NCBI RefSeq assembly: GCF_040548735.1
Contig: NZ_JBEPSD010000001.1
Location: forward strand, 1,302,001 to 1,366,000
From: Rhodanobacter soli
GTDB lineage: Bacteria; Pseudomonadota; Gammaproteobacteria; Xanthomonadales; Rhodanobacteraceae
Direction: 5' to 3'
DNA: 64,000 bases
This document shows positions 60,799-64,000 of the stretch, piece after piece. The position numbers and the translations under genes were made by a program. A model generated the notes under the pieces. The model did no database searches, was not told the origin of the DNA, and worked only from the letters and a program-made list of their open reading frames with translations. Within the stretch, counting starts at the first letter, position 1, and every line of letters begins with the position of its first letter.

Positions 60799-62043
60799 TT
60801 GGCCTCGATCACACCCAGTGCGCACCTGGCGGACGTGCGCTACGAAATCCGCGGCGCGCTGACCCGGCGCGCGCGCGAGCTGGAGGCTGCCGGCCTCGAC
60901 ATCATCAAGCTCAACATCGGCAACCCCGGCCGCTATGGCTTCGCGGCGCCGGCGCACCTGCGCGAGGCGATCGCCGGCCACCTGCACGAGAGCGAGGCCT
61001 ACGGCCACGAACAAGGCCTGGAACTCGCTCGCGAGGCGATCGCCGCGCAGCAGCGCGCGCGTGGCGCCCAGGGAGCCGAGCCCGAGCGCATCTTCATCGG
61101 CAACGGCGTCAGCGAACTGATCGACCTGTCGCTGCGCGCACTGCTGCAGGCCGGCGACGAGGTGTTGCTGCCGAGCCCGGACTACCCGCTGTGGAGCGCC
61201 GCCACCATCCTCAACGGCGGCCAGCCGCGCTACTACCGCTGCCTCGCCCGCCACGGCCACCTGCCCGATCCGGACGAGATCGAGGCGCTGATCACGCCGC
61301 GCACCCGCGCCCTGGTGCTGATCAACCCGAACAACCCGACCGGCGCGGTCTATCCGCGCGCGCTGCTGGAACGGCTGGTGACGATCGCGGCAAAGCACCG
61401 CCTACTGCTGCTGTCCGACGAGATCTACGACGAGATCCTGTACGACGGCGCCAGCTTCCAGCCACTGGCCGAGGTGGCCGGCGAGTGGCCCTGCCTCAGC
61501 TTCGGCGGCCTGTCCAAGGTGCACCGCGCCTGCGGCTACCGGGTCGGCTGGATGAGCCTGTCCGGCGATGTCGCGCGCAGCGCGGCCTATCGCGACGCGT
61601 TGCAGCTGCTGGCCGCGCTGCGCCTGTGCGCGAACGTCACCGCGCAATGGGCGGTGCTGCCGGCGCTGCAGGATGCGCCGACGATCGGCACGCTGACCGC
61701 TCCCGGCGGGCGCCTGCACGAGGCGCGTCAGGTCGTGCTGGAAGGCGTCGCCGCCAGCGACTACCTGGAACTGGTGGCCCCGGACGGCGCGCTGTACGCG
61801 TTCCCGCAGGTGCGTGCCGACCGCCTCGCCAGCTTCGACGACGAGGCCTTCGCGCTGCGCCTGCTGGAGGAGGAATCGGTGCTGGTGGTGCCCGGCAGCA
61901 GCTTCAACGTGCCGCGCAGCCGCCACTTCCGGCTGACCCTGCTGCCGCCGCCCGCACAACTGCGCGAGGTGTTCGTGCGGACCGAACGGGTGCTGGCGCG
62001 CATGGCGCGCGAGCAGTCGCCGTCCACGGCCGCGGTGGCCTGA
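60799..62043 (+). CDS. alaA: PLP-dependent aminotransferase, AlaA type
   Basis: A 414-residue class I aminotransferase close to AlaA, which makes alanine from pyruvate and glutamate. Features: LNIGNPGRYGFAAP, FIGNGVSELIDLSLRALL, INPNNPTGAVYP (aspartate/asparagine PLP contacts), LLSDEIYDEILYDG and SFGGLSKVHRACGYRVGWM with the Schiff-base Lys. The C-terminal Arg is in SSFNVPRSRHFRLTLLPP. TTG 60799, preceded by AAGGA, is chosen; a longer frame to 60664 has no family sequence. The alanine theme would match dadA elsewhere. Confidence 0.92.
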   Translation: MASITPSAHLADVRYEIRGALTRRARELEAAGLDIIKLNIGNPGRYGFAAPAHLREAIAGHLHESEAYGHEQGLELAREAIAAQQRARGAQGAEPERIFIGNGVSELIDLSLRALLQAGDEVLLPSPDYPLWSAATILNGGQPRYYRCLARHGHLPDPDEIEALITPRTRALVLINPNNPTGAVYPRALLERLVTIAAKHRLLLLSDEIYDEILYDGASFQPLAEVAGEWPCLSFGGLSKVHRACGYRVGWMSLSGDVARSAAYRDALQLLAALRLCANVTAQWAVLPALQDAPTIGTLTAPGGRLHEARQVVLEGVAASDYLELVAPDGALYAFPQVRADRLASFDDEAFALRLLEEESVLVVPGSSFNVPRSRHFRLTLLPPPAQLREVFVRTERVLARMAREQSPSTAAVA

Positions 62044-62051
62044 ACCTCGCC

Positions 62052-62651
62052 GTGCCGACCTATCTCGCCCTCGGCGACTCGTACACCATCGGCGAGGCGG
62101 TGGCCGCGCACGAGCGCTGGCCGGCCGTGCTGGTGCAGCGCCTGCGCCACGGCGGCATGCCGATCGACGAGCCGCGGATCGTTGCCGTCACCGGCTGGAC
62201 CACCGACGAACTGGCGCAAGGCATGGATGCCGCGGCACTGATGCCGCCCTACGGCCTGGTGACGCTGCAGATCGGCGTGAACAACCAGTACCGCGGCCGC
62301 CCGGCCGACGACTACCGCGAACAGTTCGCCGGCCTGCTGGATCGCGCGATCGTGCTGGCCGGCGGCCGTGCCGCGCGCGTGGTGGTGGCGTCGATCCCCG
62401 ACTGGGGCGTCACCCGCTTCGCCCGCGAACAGGGCCGCGACCGCGCACGCATCGCCGCCGAGCTGGACGCCTACAACGCGCTGGCCCACGCTGAAACCGA
62501 ACGCGCCGGCGCCCGCTTCGTCGACATCACCGGCACCTCGCGCCAGCACCCCGAGCTGCTCGCCGACGACGGCCTGCACCCTTCCGCGGCGCAGTACGCC
62601 TTGTGGGTGGAAGCGATCGAACCGGCCGTGCGCGCGGCACTTCGCTCCTAG
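62052..62651 (+). CDS. SGNH/GDSL-type esterase
   Basis: A 199-residue hydrolase of the SGNH family. Block I is YLALGDSYTIGEAV with the nucleophile Ser, block III is TLQIGVNNQYRG with the Asn, and block V is LLADDGLHPSAAQYALWV with Asp and His. No signal peptide is present, so it should act in the cytosol, on an ester or thioester that cannot be deduced. GTG 62052 starts the sequence VPTYLALGDSY, eight bases after the aminotransferase stop, suggesting an operon. Confidence 0.9.
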   Translation: MPTYLALGDSYTIGEAVAAHERWPAVLVQRLRHGGMPIDEPRIVAVTGWTTDELAQGMDAAALMPPYGLVTLQIGVNNQYRGRPADDYREQFAGLLDRAIVLAGGRAARVVVASIPDWGVTRFAREQGRDRARIAAELDAYNALAHAETERAGARFVDITGTSRQHPELLADDGLHPSAAQYALWVEAIEPAVRAALRS

Positions 62652-62737
62652 CCGCAACCGCGCTGCAACCTGTTCGCCATCGCACGGTGACGTGACGTCT
62701 GCACACTGGCGCCCCGGGCAACCACCTGGGATCGGCC

Positions 62738-63595
62738 ATGACCAGCCTGCACTGCCGCAGCGCCTTCATCTCCGACGTGCATCTGGGCACGCCGGACTGC
62801 AAGGCCGCCTACCTGCTCAACTTCCTGCGCCAGCTGCGCTGCGAAAAGCTCTATCTGGTGGGCGACATCGTCGACCTGGAGGCGCTGTCCCGGCGCCACT
62901 GGTGGCATGCCGAACACAGCGCGGTGATCGCCGAGATACTGGAACTGGCGCGCCGTGGCGTCGACGTCGTCTACATCCCCGGCAACCACGACGCGCCCAT
63001 GCGCGGCCTGCACGGGCAGAACTTCGGCGGCGTGCGGATCGCACTGGATGCGGTGCACGTCGGCGCCGATGGTCGCCGCTACCGGGTCAGCCACGGCGAC
63101 GAGTTCGACCCCGAGCGGATCGGCCGCCGCTGGATGCAGCAGTTCGGCGAGGCGATGCATCGACTCATCTGCTGGGGCAATCGCCGGCTGCATGCAATGC
63201 GGCGACGGCTGCGGCTGCCGTATCTGCCGCTGTCGATCATCCTCAAGTCGCACGTCGGCAAGGCGCTGGCGTACATCCGCGCGTACGAACAACGCGTCGC
63301 CGCGGACGCGCGCGAACGCGGCTTCGACGGGCATATCTGCGGGCACATCCACTTCGGCCACGTGCGCGAGCTGGCCGGCGTGCTCTACCTCAACGACGGC
63401 GACTGGGTCGAGCATTGCACCGCGCTGGTCGAGGATCACACCGGTGCGATGGAACTGATCCACTGGAGCGAGCAGTCCACCGCGCTGGGTCGCGCCAGCC
63501 GCGAACTGGTCTGGCCCTCGCCCGCCGCGGTGCTGGCGCTGGCGCCGCTGGGCGCCCGCCGGCGCCACCTGGGCGAGCTGCACCGGGCCGCCTGA
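62738..63595 (+). CDS. Calcineurin-like metallophosphatase (UDP-diacylglucosamine diphosphatase type, LpxH-like)
   Basis: A 285-residue metallophosphatase with all five metal-binding blocks: FISDVHLGTPDC, VGDIVDLE, YIPGNHDAPMRG, VSHGDEFDP and GHICGHIHFGHVREL. The layout is that of the longer LpxH2-like branch, some members of which act in lipid A synthesis; others have unknown phosphate substrates. The region 130-180 is basic and helical (RLHAMRRRLRLPYLPLS) and may contact membranes. Whether a classical lpxH also exists cannot be seen here. Confidence 0.87.
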   Translation: MTSLHCRSAFISDVHLGTPDCKAAYLLNFLRQLRCEKLYLVGDIVDLEALSRRHWWHAEHSAVIAEILELARRGVDVVYIPGNHDAPMRGLHGQNFGGVRIALDAVHVGADGRRYRVSHGDEFDPERIGRRWMQQFGEAMHRLICWGNRRLHAMRRRLRLPYLPLSIILKSHVGKALAYIRAYEQRVAADARERGFDGHICGHIHFGHVRELAGVLYLNDGDWVEHCTALVEDHTGAMELIHWSEQSTALGRASRELVWPSPAAVLALAPLGARRRHLGELHRAA

Positions 63596-63675
63596 GCGGG
63601 GGCAACCTTGAAGGCCGGCAAGTCCCCCGCATATCGGACGGCGTATCATTGAAGCCTTCTTTGCCGGAGTTCCCC

Positions 63676-64000
63676 ATGTCTCTCGACGCCGCCACCCGCG
63701 AACGTATCGAAACCCTGCTCAAGGACCACCGCGTGGTGCTGTTCATGAAAGGCAACCGCCAGCAGCCGATGTGCGGCTTCTCGGCCGCGGCCACCAACAC
63801 GCTCAATGAATTGCTGCCCGAGTACCACACGGTCAACGTGCTGGACGATCCGGAGATCCGCGAGGGCATCAAGGCCTACGGCGACTGGCCCACGATCCCG
63901 CAGCTGTACGTGGAAGGTGAACTGGTCGGCGGCGCCGACATCATCCGCCAGATGTACGGCAGCGGCGAACTGCACCAGCTGTTCGGCGTCGCCGCGCCGG
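63676..64000 (+). CDS. grxD: Monothiol glutaredoxin, Grx4 type (cut by right edge)
   Basis: A monothiol CGFS glutaredoxin that delivers or buffers [2Fe-2S] clusters with glutathione. 108 codons are inside the window, nearly the whole protein (family about 105-115). Visible features: HRVVLFMKGNRQQPMCGFSAAATNTLNELL with the CGFS site, DDPEIREGIKAYGDWPTIPQLYVEGELVGGADI with the TIP and GG glutathione contacts. KGNRQQPMCGFS replaces the common KGTPDQPMCGFS. ATG 63676 is preceded by GCCGGAGTTCCCC. Confidence 0.95.
   Translation, partial: MSLDAATRERIETLLKDHRVVLFMKGNRQQPMCGFSAAATNTLNELLPEYHTVNVLDDPEIREGIKAYGDWPTIPQLYVEGELVGGADIIRQMYGSGELHQLFGVAAP

Overview
The window is a gene-dense, high-G+C (about two thirds or more G+C in most rows), clearly chromosomal stretch of a gammaproteobacterium of the order Xanthomonadales/Lysobacterales, most probably a Rhodanobacteraceae member (Rhodanobacter, Dyella or Frateuria type). 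The reasons are the base composition, typical Xanthomonadales proteins (DUF3247, a lipoyl-domain-carrying E3 beside E2, a SAICAR synthetase starting [12 protein letters not shown], a PdsR/PdsS-type two-component pair) and short G+C-rich palindromic repeats of the kind common in that order. No tRNA, rRNA, CRISPR, complete insertion sequence or prophage is visible. The species name is an inference.

Layout. 1-661: start of trpE. 718-6027: a two-component system of the 'proteobacterial dedicated sortase' type, with kinase and regulator separated by a lower-G+C VanW-glycosyltransferase fusion and a small secreted protein. 6203-6765: two tiny ORFs, a strong palindrome, two intrinsic terminators and a structured sRNA candidate. 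6808-11200: rpe, a bipartite palindromic repeat, djlA, a cytochrome c, purC and small membrane proteins. 11358-13489: a non-DinB Y-family polymerase and a low-G+C cold-shock/DUF1294 fusion. 13517-20159: a GH-A lipoprotein glycosidase, DadA, GltS and an APC permease. 20286-23902: an ATP-grasp ligase coupled to an MprF-like membrane protein, DinB and a TRIC-like channel. 23963-25566: an ECF sigma factor with a coupled membrane partner, a perfect operator-like palindrome and a REP-like pair. 25583-29625: a DapB-like reductase and the E3/E2 subunits of pyruvate dehydrogenase, both with palindromic repeats translated inside their flexible linkers. 29853-34356: an ABC ATPase and an ABC permease/M1 aminopeptidase fusion. 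34359-45854: MscS, LtrA, a series of small DUF proteins, a periplasmic peroxiredoxin, a universal stress protein, a ferritin-like protein, two lipoproteins and a Tat-exported berberine-bridge-type oxidase. 46157-52549: an amidinohydrolase, a multidomain GH43 protein, GST, a YqjD-like protein and an MFS transporter. 52589-60362: aceE, maeB, a QEGLA/DUF1704 putative metallopeptidase and rsgA. 60366-64000: a MITE-like element, an AlaA-type aminotransferase, an SGNH esterase, an LpxH-like phosphatase and the start of a monothiol glutaredoxin.

How the genes connect. Central carbon metabolism is prominent: the PDH E1, E2 and E3 genes lie in two places 23 kb apart, and maeB and rpe supply pyruvate, NADPH and pentose phosphates. 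Several envelope functions occur (VanW-GT, MprF-like protein, LpxH-like enzyme, lipoproteins, mechanosensitive channel). The most unusual items are (a) the split PdsS/PdsR locus with its embedded fusion gene, (b) the sRNA candidate with unpaired CCUC segments alternating with hairpins, (c) palindromic repeats turned into protein linker in two PDH subunits, (d) a 272-bp nested inverted-repeat element abutting rsgA, and (e) the permease / ATP-grasp / MprF-like trio. All functional calls are from motifs read by eye; no database search was possible.
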